Shown: in pieces, positions 7,497 through 21,460 of the stretch
How positions within the stretch are numbered: position 1 is the stretch's first letter
Layout: every line of letters begins with the position of its first letter
NCBI GenBank assembly: GCA_947499555.1
Contig: CANMOU010000007.1
Span: 1 to 47,839, forward strand
Direction: 5' to 3'
DNA length: 47,839 nucleotides
DNA from: an uncultured Roseovarius sp.
GTDB taxonomy: Bacteria; Pseudomonadota; Alphaproteobacteria; Rhodobacterales; Rhodobacteraceae
Program-made: the position numbers and the translations under genes
Notes under the pieces: model-generated
Told to the model about the DNA's origin: nothing
Databases searched by the model: none
Seen by the model: only the letters and a program-made list of their open reading frames with translations

Positions 7497-8255
7497 TGAA
7501 GACGGGTGCGCGACACTGTTGCGCCACTGACCGCCGCAAGACTTTGCAAGGCGCGCAACTCCACGACGATCATGCGCAATTGCCGCCGAAAGCAGGCCGG
7601 GCAGGACAGCTGCGTCCCGCAGATGCCGACCCAGCGAGGAATGAGATTGTCCGGGAAAGGCGAATTGATCGAGACCCTCGCGTTGGGTGAAGGCCTGCAT
7701 ATGCGCCTGATCGTCGATCATTCCGTGAAACAGAAAACTTTGCGCGGGGGGCGGTGCAACCTCTGCTGTCTCCACCTCGAAAGCCTTGATTTGTTTGCGC
7801 CAGTAATGCCACCGACGCTCGCCCTTTATAGCGCCGGGCATCATCGAGAACTGTGGTGAAATTGCCAGAGCGGCGTGGACGGGGAACAAGGACGATGCTG
7901 CGAGGGCGGAGAAGGCCCCCAGGCTTAGCCCCAAAGTGGTGACGCGGGTGGCCCCTGTTTCGCGGATGACCGTCTGCACGGTGCTTTCAAGCTTCTTGCG
8001 GAACTCTTTGTTGTTCAGCCAGGATCGCGAAAGGTCGCTGATGAACAAGGCATGACGGCTGGTGTTGGACAGCACGGTGCCCAGAAACTCATCCGGTGGC
8101 ATTTCCGCGCGCCGCCGCCCGATGCTGGAGAAGGATATGACCAGATCCTCGCCAGTGCCGGGGCTGTAGCGGATCCGGATCGGAGGCTGGTCAACAAGAT
8201 CATGCAGCGCTCTGGGCTTGGTGGGTTTCGTGTCGTCCTTGGCCTGTATATTCAT
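7488..8255 (-). CDS. Alpha/beta-hydrolase-fold serine hydrolase
   Basis: About 255 residues from the proposed start. GLSLGAFSALAASS is a GxSxG nucleophile elbow with Ser as nucleophile. HGMIDDQAHM near the C-terminus supplies a probable Asp, and FPGQSHSSLGRHL a probable His. Substrate unknown; esterase or thioesterase are possible. The start is uncertain: no clear ribosome site precedes ATG 8255, and in-frame ATGs at 8267, 8288 and 8324 extend into AT-rich sequence that is probably promoter. It is convergent with rplA (4-bp overlap with the terminator stem) and divergent from the EAL gene over about 218 bp of AT-rich sequence. Confidence 0.75.
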   Translation of the reverse strand: MNIQAKDDTKPTKPRALHDLVDQPPIRIRYSPGTGEDLVISFSSIGRRRAEMPPDEFLGTVLSNTSRHALFISDLSRSWLNNKEFRKKLESTVQTVIRETGATRVTTLGLSLGAFSALAASSLFPVHAALAISPQFSMMPGAIKGERRWHYWRKQIKAFEVETAEVAPPPAQSFLFHGMIDDQAHMQAFTQREGLDQFAFPGQSHSSLGRHLRDAAVLPGLLSAAIAHDRRGVARLAKSCGGQWRNSVAHPSSQK

Positions 8256-8473
8256 GGCAGGAAACATAACGGTACAAACGAAGCTCATGAAAGAGAAGAT
8301 TTGCGTTGAGTTGAATGAATACATGAATTTTAGAGAAAACCTTCTTAATTCGGCAGCGCCGGGGCGCATGCGCTTACAGTTTCCAAACGCTTTGTGATGA
8401 TGATCGTCTCGTATCAGCGTGATCCGATGTTGGATGGCTGTACGGACCTTGACGAGTTTCACGGAGTGTATGT

Positions 8474-9694
8474 GTGGCGGCGAACCGGCTCATCCTGTTG
8501 CAGCCTGGCGAAGTGCTTTACCGGGAGGGGGACCCCAACGATTGTGGTTTCGTGATCGAGAGTGGCGAGGTTCTTCTGCATGCGGAAGTGGATGGCGTGC
8601 GCGTTGAATATGAGCGACGCAGCGCGGGATCGATTGTGGGTGAGCTGTCGATCCTGACCGGCAAGCCGCGCGTGGTGACGGTTGAAGCAACGCAGCCCAG
8701 CCGGATTTTTCGCATCTCGGCGCGTCAGATTCTGGATCGGTTCGAGCGGTTGGATCCGGTCCTGCGTGCCTGCGTTGATACGTCCATAAATTTTGCCGCC
8801 CGGTACTCGGAAGAGCCACGCGGGCCAAGATCGGACGTGCCATTGGCGGCGCCGACCCTGCGCAATTCGGAAGAGTTTGTTGAACGTCTGCGACTGGAAG
8901 AGGACATCAAGCTAGGTCTGGCCGATGGCGAATTCTTTATGCTGTTCCAGCCGATTGTACGTATCATGGACGGCGCGATTGTGGGTGTTGAGGCGCTTAT
9001 GCGCTGGCAGCACGCAACGCTTGGTTCAATCTCGCCGGGGAAGTTCATCGAAATCGCAGAAGCCATCGAAACGATCAGCGACCTGACCCGATTCGCCATC
9101 TCGGAAGCGGTCTCTGCCTGGCAACATGTGAAAGTGGCCGTCCCGGAGGCGGAAACATTCTTTGTATCAGTGAACGTGTCTGGTGCAGAGATCGCGCGCC
9201 CGGACTTCGCAGATTACGTCAGCTTCGTGATGGACCAGCACGCCATGTTGCCCGGTGCCCTGCGGCTGGAGGTGACCGAGACAACTGTTCTCAGCGATCC
9301 GCTGCACGCGGTCGAAAACCTTTGCCGTTTACGCGATTTGGGATGCGGGATTTCGCTTGATGATTTCGGCACCGGGTATTCCAATCTTGCGCAGCTCAAG
9401 AAACTGCCGCTCAGTACATTGAAGATCGACAAGGTTTTTGCCGGTGACGTGCATCGCAACCTGTTTTCGCGCAATATCGTGCGCATGCTGGTCGATCTGG
9501 GCCGGGAAATGAAAATGACGGTGATCGCTGAAGGGGTCGAGGACAAGGAGAATGTCGATGCCCTCTTGGACCTGGGGTGCCATTTTGCCCAAGGCTATTA
9601 TTTTCATAAGCCATTGTCCGAAACGGATCTGATTTCTTTGATGCAAGACCGGAGCGATGTTCGGCTCAAGTCTGCCTCCTGGTCAAAGATCTAA
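8474..9694 (+). CDS. Cyclic-nucleotide-binding domain fused to an EAL c-di-GMP phosphodiesterase
   Basis: 406 residues. Residues 1-115 form a CRP-like cNMP-binding fold (GEVLYREGDPNDCGFVIESG, GSIVGELSILTGKPRVVTV) without a following HTH. Residues about 140-395 form an EAL domain. The catalytic set looks complete: EAL at 173-175, SVNVSG, EVTET, DDFGTGYS at about 296-303, LKIDK, AEGVE and QGYYFHKP. The protein is therefore probably an active c-di-GMP phosphodiesterase regulated by a nucleotide. The start is GTG 8474 with GGAG upstream; an overlapping ATG at 8470 is out of frame. Its location between rplA and rplJ ties second-messenger turnover to a ribosomal locus, at least by position. Confidence 0.92.
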   Translation: MAANRLILLQPGEVLYREGDPNDCGFVIESGEVLLHAEVDGVRVEYERRSAGSIVGELSILTGKPRVVTVEATQPSRIFRISARQILDRFERLDPVLRACVDTSINFAARYSEEPRGPRSDVPLAAPTLRNSEEFVERLRLEEDIKLGLADGEFFMLFQPIVRIMDGAIVGVEALMRWQHATLGSISPGKFIEIAEAIETISDLTRFAISEAVSAWQHVKVAVPEAETFFVSVNVSGAEIARPDFADYVSFVMDQHAMLPGALRLEVTETTVLSDPLHAVENLCRLRDLGCGISLDDFGTGYSNLAQLKKLPLSTLKIDKVFAGDVHRNLFSRNIVRMLVDLGREMKMTVIAEGVEDKENVDALLDLGCHFAQGYYFHKPLSETDLISLMQDRSDVRLKSASWSKI

Positions 9695-9837
9695 GCCGTC
9701 CCCGACCGGAGTGGGCCTTGTGAGAGAAGCCAGTGGCGCATCCTTGCCAAGGCTTCCGTCGCGCCATGAGCTCATTGCATCTTCCGACGTCTTTTTCGCC
9801 TATTTGAGCGGCAGTTTGCGCCTTGTTTAATTGGGGC

Positions 9838-9866
9838 TTGGCATTTTCTGCGATGCAGTCTAAACC
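9838..9866 (+). promoter_or_regulatory. Candidate promoter for rplJL
   Basis: TTGGCA (9838-9843), 17-bp spacer, TAAACC (9861-9866), giving a start near 9873 and a leader of about 225 nt before rplJ. This is the best sigma-70-like match in the 405-bp gap 9695-10099; the rest of the gap holds only the leader hairpins. Confidence 0.5.
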
Positions 9867-10030
9867 CCGACCTGCACGCATGGTCCGATTCGTCGGGCCA
9901 TTTGTGTTTCGTCCGAGACGGTGGGTGCGTCGGGTTTGCCGATGCTTAATGTCCTGCCTGAGACGGGAAAGACCAGAATTCTACGCGGCTCTCCTGAGAT
10001 GTCCCCGTGTCTGGCTCAGCCCGTTTAGCG

Positions 10031-10082
10031 GACCCAATGCTGGGTCTTTTGGCCCAGCCAGACTGAGCCGGGGATGATCCCC
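10031..10082 (+). promoter_or_regulatory. rplJ leader with mutually exclusive hairpins
   Basis: Hairpin A pairs GACCCA (10031-10036) with TGGGTC (10041-10046), followed by TTTT, and looks like a short terminator. Hairpin B pairs GCTGGG (10039-10044) with CCCAGC (10053-10058) and uses the same bases, so A and B exclude one another. A third hairpin, GGGGA/TCCCC, at 10070-10082 precedes the ribosome site. Leaders before rplJ are known L10 or L10-L12 autoregulation sites in other bacteria; applying that here is inference. Confidence 0.5.
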
Positions 10083-10099
10083 ATAACTGGAGTGAAACT

Positions 10100-10618
10100 G
10101 TGGATAGAGCCCAGAAAGAGAAAGTGGTCGAGGAACTCGGCCAGATCTTCGAAAGCTCTGGCGTCGTCGTGGTAGCCCACTACGCAGGCCTTACAGTTGC
10201 TGAAATGCAGGATCTTCGTGCCCGCGCCCGCGAGGCCGATGCATCTGTTCGCGTTGCCAAGAACAGGCTCGCCAAGATTGCCCTTGATGGAAAGCCATGC
10301 GCCAGCATTGCTGACTATCTGTCGGGCATGACCGTGCTGACCTTCTCTGACGACCCCGTGGCGGCTGCCAAGGTGTCTCAGAACTTTGCCAAGGATAACA
10401 AGAATTTTGTGATCCTCGGCGGGGCCATGGGGGAGCAGGCACTGGACCCGAAAGGCGTCGAAGACGTGTCGAAAATGCCATCGCGCGAGGAGCTTATTGC
10501 TTCGATCGTGGGCTGCATCGGCGCACCTGCTTCGAACATCGCCGGGGCCATTGGCGCACCTGCCTCGAACATCGCGAGCATTCTGTCGTCCATTGAGGAA
10601 AAGGCAGAAGCGGCATAA
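10100..10618 (+). CDS. rplJ: 50S ribosomal protein L10
   Basis: 172 residues. L10 anchors L7/L12 dimers to form the ribosomal stalk. The start is GTG 10100 with GGAGTG upstream, giving [14 protein letters not shown]. The rRNA-binding N-terminal domain contains [11 protein letters not shown]. The C-terminal part carries a tandem 11-residue duplication ([10 protein letters not shown] then [10 protein letters not shown]) just before the L12-binding helix; at DNA level it is a 33-bp-period repeat. It is followed after 77 bp by rplL. Confidence 0.97.
   Translation: MDRAQKEKVVEELGQIFESSGVVVVAHYAGLTVAEMQDLRARAREADASVRVAKNRLAKIALDGKPCASIADYLSGMTVLTFSDDPVAAAKVSQNFAKDNKNFVILGGAMGEQALDPKGVEDVSKMPSREELIASIVGCIGAPASNIAGAIGAPASNIASILSSIEEKAEAA
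10517..10575 (+). repeat. 33-bp duplication inside rplJ
   Basis: 26-base segments at 10517-10542 and 10550-10575 match at 24 of 26 positions with a 33-bp period, encoding GAPASNIA twice in frame. Both differences are silent, which suggests selection on the protein repeat or recent duplication. Confidence 0.85.
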
Positions 10619-10695
10619 CGCAACTGGAAAAGGTCTGGCGTGGGCTTGCAAGTCTGACGTTGGAACACATCTAAGAGAACGGAAAAGAGCTAATC

Positions 10696-11082
10696 ATGGC
10701 TGATCTGAAAAAACTCGCTGAAGAGATCGTTGGTCTGACGCTTCTCGAAGCACAAGAACTGAAAACTATTCTAAAAGACGAATACGGCATCGAGCCCGCC
10801 GCTGGCGGCGCAGTGATGGTTGCTGGTGCTGCAGGCGGCGACGCAGGCGGCGACGCTGGTGGCGCGGAGCAATCCGAATTTGACGTGATCCTGAAATCGG
10901 CCGGTGCGTCGAAGATCAACGTCATCAAAGAGGTGCGTGCGATCACTGGTCTTGGGCTGAAAGAAGCCAAAGACCTCGTCGAAGCCGGTGGCAAAGCTGT
11001 CAAAGAGCAGGTTTCCAAAGAGGAAGCTGAAGAGATCAAAGGCAAGCTGGAAGCAGCTGGCGCCGAGGTCGAACTGAAGTGA
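10696..11082 (+). CDS. rplL: 50S ribosomal protein L7/L12
   Basis: 128 residues, slightly longer than the E. coli protein because of an extended hinge with [10 protein letters not shown] (about residues 47-56). The N-terminal dimerisation domain starts [19 protein letters not shown]. The C-terminal factor-binding domain contains [20 protein letters not shown] and [12 protein letters not shown]. The protein recruits translation GTPases such as EF-Tu and EF-G. Its stop codon lies inside the first hairpin of the intergenic region before rpoB. Confidence 0.98.
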   Translation: MADLKKLAEEIVGLTLLEAQELKTILKDEYGIEPAAGGAVMVAGAAGGDAGGDAGGAEQSEFDVILKSAGASKINVIKEVRAITGLGLKEAKDLVEAGGKAVKEQVSKEEAEEIKGKLEAAGAEVELK

Positions 11083-11208
11083 TCCCGCTGATGGCGGGAT
11101 CATCCCGGGCGTGACCCGGGATCTCCTGTCATCTTGATAAGTCTCCGGACCAGATCCGGGGCGTGGATCAGGAAATCGTGGCTGGATCCGGGAAAATCCG
11201 GGTCCAGC
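11081..11208 (+). promoter_or_regulatory. Cluster of three hairpins in the rplL-rpoB gap
   Basis: Hairpin 1: GATCCCGC (11081-11088) with GCGGGATC (11094-11101). Hairpin 2: ATCCCGGG (11102-11109) with CCCGGGAT (11115-11122), directly abutting the first. Hairpin 3: an 11-bp stem 11181-11191 with 11198-11208, loop GAAAAT. None is followed by a T-run. In E. coli this gap holds an attenuator and an RNase III site that set the rpoB:rplL ratio; a similar role here is inference. The rest of the gap (11209-11387) holds only the rpoB ribosome site. Confidence 0.6.
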
Positions 11209-11387
11209 CGAACCTGTCTCAGAGAGGTCCCAGACATTTGGGGGTTCTCTCAGGCGAGGTTCAACGATCGGGTGGCTCCAAGTGGGACGGGAGCCAAGAA
11301 TGGATCGGAACCCGCTGTCTCTGATGGACGTGCCGCTGGGCCCCGACAGCGCGCATGACCGGTGAGAAATGAAAGGTGACCCGTCAC

Positions 11388-15557
<4,170 letters not shown>

Positions 15558-15606
15558 CCGCCCCACAACCCCTTTTCCCCTCTGCACCTGATTGAAGGAT
15601 TCTCAA

Positions 15607-18600
15607 ATGAACCAGGAACTGACAAACAACCCGTTCAACCCCAACGCTCCGGCCAAGGTGTTTGACGAAATCAAGGTCTCGCTGGCCTCGCCAGAACGTA
15701 TTCTGAGCTGGTCCTATGGTGAGATCAAGAAGCCCGAGACGATCAACTACCGGACGTTCAAGCCCGAGCGTGACGGCCTGTTCTGTGCGCGTATCTTTGG
15801 TCCAATCAAAGACTATGAGTGTCTCTGCGGCAAATATAAGCGCATGAAGTATCGCGGCGTTGTCTGCGAGAAATGCGGTGTGGAAGTTACCCTGCAAAAG
15901 GTCCGCCGCGAACGGATGGGCCATATCGAACTCGCCGCGCCGTGTGCCCATATCTGGTTCCTGAAGTCGCTGCCTTCCCGCATCGGCCTTATGCTGGATA
16001 TGACGCTGCGCGATCTGGAGCGTGTGCTTTACTTCGAGAACTACGTGGTGATCGAGCCGGGTCTGACCGACCTGACTTATGGCCAGATGCTCTCGGAAGA
16101 AGAGTATATGGATGCGCAAGACGCCTATGGCATGGACGCGTTCACGGCCAATATCGGGGCCGAAGCCATCCGTGAAATGCTGGCCAATATCGACCTTGAA
16201 AACGAAGCCGAGACGCTGCGCGCTGATCTGGCCGAAGCCACGGGTGAATTGAAGCCCAAGAAGATCATCAAGCGTCTGAAGGTCGTTGAGAGCTTCATCG
16301 AATCCGGCAACCGCCCGGAATGGATGGTGCTGACCGTTGTGCCGGTTATCCCGCCAGAGCTGCGCCCGCTGGTGCCGCTTGATGGCGGCCGGTTCGCGAC
16401 GTCTGACCTGAACGACCTGTACCGCCGGGTGATCAATCGGAACAACCGTTTGAAGCGGCTCATCGAGCTGCGTGCACCTGATATCATTGTCCGCAACGAA
16501 AAGCGGATGCTGCAGGAATCGGTTGATGCTTTGTTCGACAATGGCCGTCGGGGCCGCGTCATCACGGGTGCCAACAAACGCCCGTTGAAATCGCTTTCAG
16601 ACATGCTCAAAGGCAAGCAGGGCCGCTTCCGTCAGAACCTTCTGGGCAAGCGCGTCGATTTCTCGGGCCGTTCGGTCATCGTGACCGGACCGGAGCTGAA
16701 GCTGCATCAGTGTGGCTTGCCGAAGAAGATGGCGCTTGAGCTCTTTAAACCGTTTATTTACAGCCGCTTGGAGGCCAAGGGCCTGTCGAGCACGGTAAAG
16801 CAGGCGAAGAAGCTTGTCGAAAAAGAACGCCCGGAGGTTTGGGATATCCTCGATGAGGTGATCCGCGAGCACCCGGTGCTTCTCAACCGTGCGCCGACGC
16901 TCCACCGCCTTGGTATTCAGGCGTTTGAGCCGGTTCTGATCGAAGGTAAGGCGATTCAGCTTCACCCGCTGGTCTGCTCGGCCTTTAATGCCGACTTTGA
17001 CGGTGACCAGATGGCGGTACACGTGCCGCTCTCGCTTGAAGCACAGCTCGAAGCGCGTGTTTTGATGATGTCGACGAACAACGTTCTGTCGCCTGCCAAC
17101 GGCGCGCCGATCATCGTGCCGTCGCAGGATATGGTTCTGGGCCTCTACTACACCTCGATCATGCGCGACGGCATGAAGGGCGAGGGCATGATCTTTGGCT
17201 CGATCGAAGAGGTGCAGCATGCGCTCGACGCAGGTGAGGTGCATCTGCACGCCAAGATCACCGCGCGCATTCCGCAGATCGACGAAACCGGTCAGGAAGT
17301 CGTGCAGCGCTTTGAAACCACGCCGGGCCGTGTCCGGATCGGGGCGCTTCTGCCGATGAACACCAAGGCTCCGTTCGAACTCGTGAACAAGCTTCTTCGC
17401 AAGAAAGAAGTGCAGCAGGTGATCGACACCGTCTACCGCTACTGTGGTCAGAAAGAGAGCGTGATCTTCTGTGACCAGATCATGTCGATGGGCTTTAAGG
17501 AAGCGTTCCGTGCAGGCATTTCCTTTGGCAAGGACGACATGGTCATCCCGGATGACAAGTGGACAATTGTGGAAGAAACCCGAGATCAGGTGAAAGGGTT
17601 CGAACAGCAGTACATGGACGGCCTGATCACCCAAGGCGAGAAGTACAACAAAGTGGTCGATGCCTGGTCGAAATGTAACGATCAGGTCACCGATGCCATG
17701 ATGGGAACGATCTCGGCCGATGTGAAAGACGAGAACGGTGCCGTGCAGGAGCCGAACTCCGTCTACATGATGGCGCATTCCGGTGCGCGGGGGTCTGTCA
17801 CGCAGATGAAGCAGCTGGGCGGTATGCGCGGCCTGATGGCCAAGCCGAACGGTGACATAATCGAAACACCGATCATCTCGAACTTCAAAGAAGGTCTGAC
17901 CGTGCTTGAGTACTTCAACTCGACCCACGGTGCGCGGAAAGGTCTGTCGGATACGGCTCTGAAAACCGCGAACTCAGGCTATCTGACCCGCCGTCTGGTG
18001 GACGTGGCGCAGGACTGCATCGTGCGTGAGCACGACTGTGGCACGGATCGTGCGATCACAGCCGAGCCTGCGGTCAATGATGGTGAGGTTGTGGCGTCTC
18101 TGTCCGAGCGTATTCTGGGCCGTGTCGCGGCCGAGGATATCGTTCATCCCGGTTCAGGGGATGTCCTGGTTGCCAATGGTCAGCTTATCGATGAGCGCAC
18201 AGCGGATGCGATTGAGGAAGCCGCGGTTCAGACCGCACGTATTCGCTCGCCGCTGACCTGCGAAAGCGAGGATGGCGTCTGTGCCATGTGCTATGGTCGT
18301 GACTTGGCGCGCGGCACGATGGTAAACACCGGCGAAGCAGTCGGCATCATCGCGGCGCAATCGATTGGCGAACCGGGCACGCAGCTTACGATGCGGACCT
18401 TCCATATTGGCGGTGTTGCGCAAGGGGGCCAGCAATCCTTCCTGGAAGCCAGCCAGGCGGGTAAAGTCGTCTTTGAAAACGCGCAGACCCTTGAGAACGC
18501 CAATGGCGAGACGCTTGTCATGGGCCGTAACATGAAGCTTCTGGTCATGGGCGACAAGGATGTCGAACTGGCCAGCCACAAGGTTGGCTACGGCTCCAAG

Positions 18601-19848
18601 CTCTTTACCAAGGATGGGGCGAAGGTTGCGCGTGGTGATAAGCTCTTTGAGTGGGATCCCTACACGCTTCCGATCCTCGCCGAGAAAAGCGGGACGGCCA
18701 AGTTTGTTGATCTCACCTCGGGCATTTCGGTGCGTGACGTGACCGATGACGCGACCGGCATGACACAGAAGATCGTGTCCGACTGGCGTGCCGCGCCCAA
18801 GGGCAATGAGCTTAAGCCTGAGATCCTGATCGCCGATAAGGATGGCGAGCCGGTTCGCAATGATGCGGGCAACCCGGTGACCTATCCGATGTCGGTGGAT
18901 GCGATCCTGTCGATTGAGGATGGCCAGGATGTTCATGCCGGTGACGTCGTGGCGCGAATTCCGCGTGAAGGTGCCAAGACCAAGGACATCACCGGGGGTC
19001 TGCCGCGTGTGGCCGAACTCTTTGAGGCGCGTCGCCCCAAAGATCACGCCATCATCGCCGAGATCGACGGCTATGTGCGCTACGGTCGCGACTACAAGAA
19101 CAAGCGCCGGATCAGTATCGAGCCTGCCGATGAAAGCATGGAACCCGTCGAATACATGGTGCCCAAGGGCAAGCATATTCCCGTTCAGGAAGGGGATTAT
19201 GTCCAGAAGGGCGACTACATCATGGACGGCAACCCCGCCCCGCACGACATTCTGTCGATCATGGGGGTCGAGGCGCTGGCGGATTATATGATCGACGAGG
19301 TGCAGGACGTTTATCGTCTGCAGGGCGTGAAGATCAATGACAAGCATATCGAGGTTGTCGTCCGTCAGATGCTGCAGAAGTGGGAGATCCAGGATTCTGG
19401 TGAAACCACGCTTCTGAAAGGCGAACATGTGGACAAGGCCGAGTTCGATGCCGCCAATGAAAAGGCGATTGAGCGCGGCAAGCGTCCGGCGCAGGGTGAA
19501 CCGATCCTTCTTGGGATCACGAAAGCAAGCTTGCAGACACGCTCTTTCATCTCTGCGGCGTCGTTCCAGGAAACCACGCGTGTTCTCACCGAGGCATCGG
19601 TGCAGGGCAAACGCGACAAGCTTGTCGGTCTGAAGGAAAACGTCATCGTGGGTCGCCTTATCCCGGCGGGCACCGGGGGCGCCACGCTTCAGGTTCGCCA
19701 GATCGCGCAGCAGCGTGACAACGTTGTCATCGAGGCCCGCCGCGAGGAAGCCGAGGCGGCCGCCGCTCTGGCAGCTCCGATTGACGATATCGTCGGAGGA
19801 GATGAATTCGATACGTTTGTCGAAACGCCCGAAAGCCGCGAAGAGTAA
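15607..19848 (+). CDS. rpoC: DNA-directed RNA polymerase subunit beta'
   Basis: 1413 residues. The N-terminal zinc site [20 protein letters not shown] is near residues 75-94. The catalytic magnesium loop [12 protein letters not shown] is near residue 460. The second zinc cluster ([11 protein letters not shown]) is near 885, and the trigger-loop TMRTFHIGG near 929. ATG 15607 has AAGGA upstream; a longer start at 15592 lacks support. With RpoB it forms the polymerase clamp and active centre. A terminator at 19875-19909 ends the unit. Confidence 0.98.
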   Translation: MNQELTNNPFNPNAPAKVFDEIKVSLASPERILSWSYGEIKKPETINYRTFKPERDGLFCARIFGPIKDYECLCGKYKRMKYRGVVCEKCGVEVTLQKVRRERMGHIELAAPCAHIWFLKSLPSRIGLMLDMTLRDLERVLYFENYVVIEPGLTDLTYGQMLSEEEYMDAQDAYGMDAFTANIGAEAIREMLANIDLENEAETLRADLAEATGELKPKKIIKRLKVVESFIESGNRPEWMVLTVVPVIPPELRPLVPLDGGRFATSDLNDLYRRVINRNNRLKRLIELRAPDIIVRNEKRMLQESVDALFDNGRRGRVITGANKRPLKSLSDMLKGKQGRFRQNLLGKRVDFSGRSVIVTGPELKLHQCGLPKKMALELFKPFIYSRLEAKGLSSTVKQAKKLVEKERPEVWDILDEVIREHPVLLNRAPTLHRLGIQAFEPVLIEGKAIQLHPLVCSAFNADFDGDQMAVHVPLSLEAQLEARVLMMSTNNVLSPANGAPIIVPSQDMVLGLYYTSIMRDGMKGEGMIFGSIEEVQHALDAGEVHLHAKITARIPQIDETGQEVVQRFETTPGRVRIGALLPMNTKAPFELVNKLLRKKEVQQVIDTVYRYCGQKESVIFCDQIMSMGFKEAFRAGISFGKDDMVIPDDKWTIVEETRDQVKGFEQQYMDGLITQGEKYNKVVDAWSKCNDQVTDAMMGTISADVKDENGAVQEPNSVYMMAHSGARGSVTQMKQLGGMRGLMAKPNGDIIETPIISNFKEGLTVLEYFNSTHGARKGLSDTALKTANSGYLTRRLVDVAQDCIVREHDCGTDRAITAEPAVNDGEVVASLSERILGRVAAEDIVHPGSGDVLVANGQLIDERTADAIEEAAVQTARIRSPLTCESEDGVCAMCYGRDLARGTMVNTGEAVGIIAAQSIGEPGTQLTMRTFHIGGVAQGGQQSFLEASQAGKVVFENAQTLENANGETLVMGRNMKLLVMGDKDVELASHKVGYGSKLFTKDGAKVARGDKLFEWDPYTLPILAEKSGTAKFVDLTSGISVRDVTDDATGMTQKIVSDWRAAPKGNELKPEILIADKDGEPVRNDAGNPVTYPMSVDAILSIEDGQDVHAGDVVARIPREGAKTKDITGGLPRVAELFEARRPKDHAIIAEIDGYVRYGRDYKNKRRISIEPADESMEPVEYMVPKGKHIPVQEGDYVQKGDYIMDGNPAPHDILSIMGVEALADYMIDEVQDVYRLQGVKINDKHIEVVVRQMLQKWEIQDSGETTLLKGEHVDKAEFDAANEKAIERGKRPAQGEPILLGITKASLQTRSFISAASFQETTRVLTEASVQGKRDKLVGLKENVIVGRLIPAGTGGATLQVRQIAQQRDNVVIEARREEAEAAAALAAPIDDIVGGDEFDTFVETPESREE

Positions 19849-19874
19849 GTCGAAGGCAACGGATTGAGAAATTG

Positions 19875-19909
19875 AAATGCCCTGCTGAAATGGTGGGGCA
19901 TTTTCTTTT
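19875..19909 (+). terminator. Rho-independent terminator of rpoBC
   Basis: AATGCCCTGC (19876-19885) pairs with GTGGGGCATT (19893-19902), with two G-U pairs, and is followed by TTCTTTT. It lies 27 bases after the rpoC stop. Confidence 0.85.
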
Positions 19910-19985
19910 GGGCTGGAGACAGCGGCTTCGGTTTTTGGGAATGTCTGCTTTGAGCCCATTCAACACCTCTGTTCATCGCACCCAT

Positions 19986-20052
19986 GGCACGGAATTGAGG
20001 GGCGTAGCCCCGCCGTGCCAGCGCCGGACCGGCCCGATGGGCCGGCGCTTTG
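19986..20052. repeat. Double-hairpin, REP-like intergenic element
   Basis: Two adjacent GC-rich stems. GGCACGG (19986-19992) pairs with CCGTGCC (20013-20019), with an inner GGGGC/GCCCC stem. AGCGCCGG (20020-20027) pairs with CCGGCGCT (20042-20049), with an inner GGCC/GGCC stem and TTTG after. It resembles repetitive palindromic elements found between genes in Rhodobacteraceae; multi-copy status cannot be tested here. It occupies the middle of the 409-bp gap 19849-20257; I see no gene in that gap. Confidence 0.5.
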
Positions 20053-20257
20053 TTGACGTAAGGCGCTCCGAAAGTTTGGCGGCCTGACTTGTCGGGCATA
20101 AAGCGCGTTGGTCACACTTCGGATGCGCCGTCCCCCGGTCCGCCGCTGTCACGGCTCGGTGGATGGCAGCTTAGTCCCGCATAGCAGACACAAACTGCCC
20201 GACCGAAGCTCATGAAAATCATTTGCCCCGGAAGCCGCTTTCTGGAAACGTGATCCG

Positions 20258-20776
20258 ATGATCCGCGCAACATCCCCGATTGATTTGGTGCTGACGCCGA
20301 CGGGTGTCCGCTTTTGCGGGCGCCGGTATCCTTGCTCCATCGGCAGTGGCGGCATCCGAGCGGACAAGCGCGAAGGGGACGGTGCGACGCCGGTTGGCGT
20401 GCACCGCATTGTCGGTATGCTCTATCGCCCGGATCGCATGGCGCGACCGGCGGATTGGGCAGTGCCAATCCGGCCCGGTGATCTTTGGTCAGACGATCCC
20501 GAGCATGAGGATTACAACCTGATGGTGCGGCATCCCTATCTTCATTCGCATGAGGTGCTGCGCCGGGCCGATCCACTTTATGATCTGGTTTTGATCACAG
20601 ATTGGAACTGGCCCCGGGCTGCAAAGGGGCGTGGATCGTGCATTTTTCTGCATCAATGGCGCAGGCCGGGCTATCCAACAGCCGGTTGCGTGGCGTTCCG
20701 GCGCGATCACTTGCGGCAGATCGCGGCGCGGATCACCTATGAGACGCGGCTGATCGTGCGGCCAAGGTCTTTTTGA
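20258..20776 (+). CDS. L,D-transpeptidase (YkuD-fold) family protein
   Basis: 172 residues. Catalytic motif: His132 in IFLHQWRRPGYPTAGCVAF with the nucleophile Cys144. The usual S-HGC is replaced by TAGC, as in the stand-alone YkuD-like branch. An upstream GGIRADKREGDGATPVGVHRI is the conserved substrate-side segment of that branch. The family makes 3-3 peptidoglycan cross-links or anchors proteins to peptidoglycan. No signal peptide is visible, which is odd for a wall enzyme; the start at 20258 is the first good ATG. The stop codon lies within a perfect 12-bp hairpin. Confidence 0.85.
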   Translation: MIRATSPIDLVLTPTGVRFCGRRYPCSIGSGGIRADKREGDGATPVGVHRIVGMLYRPDRMARPADWAVPIRPGDLWSDDPEHEDYNLMVRHPYLHSHEVLRRADPLYDLVLITDWNWPRAAKGRGSCIFLHQWRRPGYPTAGCVAFRRDHLRQIAARITYETRLIVRPRSF

Positions 20777-20800
20777 AAGACCTTGGCGCAAGCTCTTGCG
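20761..20800. terminator. Bidirectional terminator between convergent genes
   Basis: GCCAAGGTCTTT (20761-20772) and AAAGACCTTGGC (20776-20787) form a perfect 12-bp stem with a 3-base loop spanning the L,D-transpeptidase stop codon. A second small stem, CGCAAG/CTTGCG, follows at 20787-20800. The convergent yggS-type gene ends at 20807. Confidence 0.6.
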
Positions 20801-20806
20801 ATGCAT

Positions 20807-21460
20807 CTAGCCATAAGCTCGTGCACCAAAAATCGCGCTGCCCACACGCACATGGGTCGCCCCAAGGGCGATTGCTGATTCAAAATCACTGCTCATGCCC
20901 ATGGACAAGCCCTTAAGCCCGTTTCGTTCGGCAATCTTGGCCAAAAGGGCAAAATGCAGGCTGGGTTCTTCATCGATGGGCGGAATGCACATCAGCCCCT
21001 CAATCGGCAAATCCATAGACCGGCAATCGGCTACGAACGCATCTGTTTCGCTTGGCGCGATCCCGGCTTTTTGATCTTCTTCGCCCGTGTTGACCTGGAT
21101 GAAAAGGTTCGGACAGTGCCCTTCCTCTTGCGCAAGTCTCGCAAGGGTTTTGGCCAATTTTGGGCGGTCCACGGAGTGGATCGACTGAAACAACTCAAAA
21201 GCCTGCCGCGCCTTGTTGGATTGCAAAGGTCCGATGAGATGCAACTCAATAGCCGGAAATACCTCTCGAAACGCGGGCCATTTTCCGGCAGCTTCCTGCA
21301 CCCGGTTCTCGCCAAAAATCCGGTGTCCTTCCTTCAGAACCGCTTCGACACGTTCATTGGGCTGCACCTTGGAGACGGCGATCAGCGACACCGAGTCGAC
21401 GGGCCGCTCTGCGGCTTGGCAGGCTTTTTCGATGCGCGACGTAATATCTTGCAAACCCAT
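20807..21460 (-). CDS. YggS-family PLP-binding protein (PLP homeostasis)
   Basis: 217 residues with the fold-type III alanine-racemase-like barrel of PLPBP/YggS. The PLP lysine is Lys31 in LIAVSKVQP. Other signatures are FGENRVQE, HLIGPLQSNKAR, VNTGEEDQKAG, MGMSSDFESAI and RVGSAIFGAR. The family has no known catalysis and buffers pyridoxal 5'-phosphate. ATG 21460 has GAGG upstream and gives MGLQDITSRIEKAC. It is divergent from the DUF3576 lipoprotein gene with 188 bp between. Confidence 0.93.
   Translation of the reverse strand: MGLQDITSRIEKACQAAERPVDSVSLIAVSKVQPNERVEAVLKEGHRIFGENRVQEAAGKWPAFREVFPAIELHLIGPLQSNKARQAFELFQSIHSVDRPKLAKTLARLAQEEGHCPNLFIQVNTGEEDQKAGIAPSETDAFVADCRSMDLPIEGLMCIPPIDEEPSLHFALLAKIAERNGLKGLSMGMSSDFESAIALGATHVRVGSAIFGARAYG

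Noticed and set aside
18154-19959. Long open frame (601 codons) antisense to rpoC
   Set aside because: High-GC codon bias of rpoC opens the opposite frame. The translated sequence has no domain pattern, and rpoC is certain.
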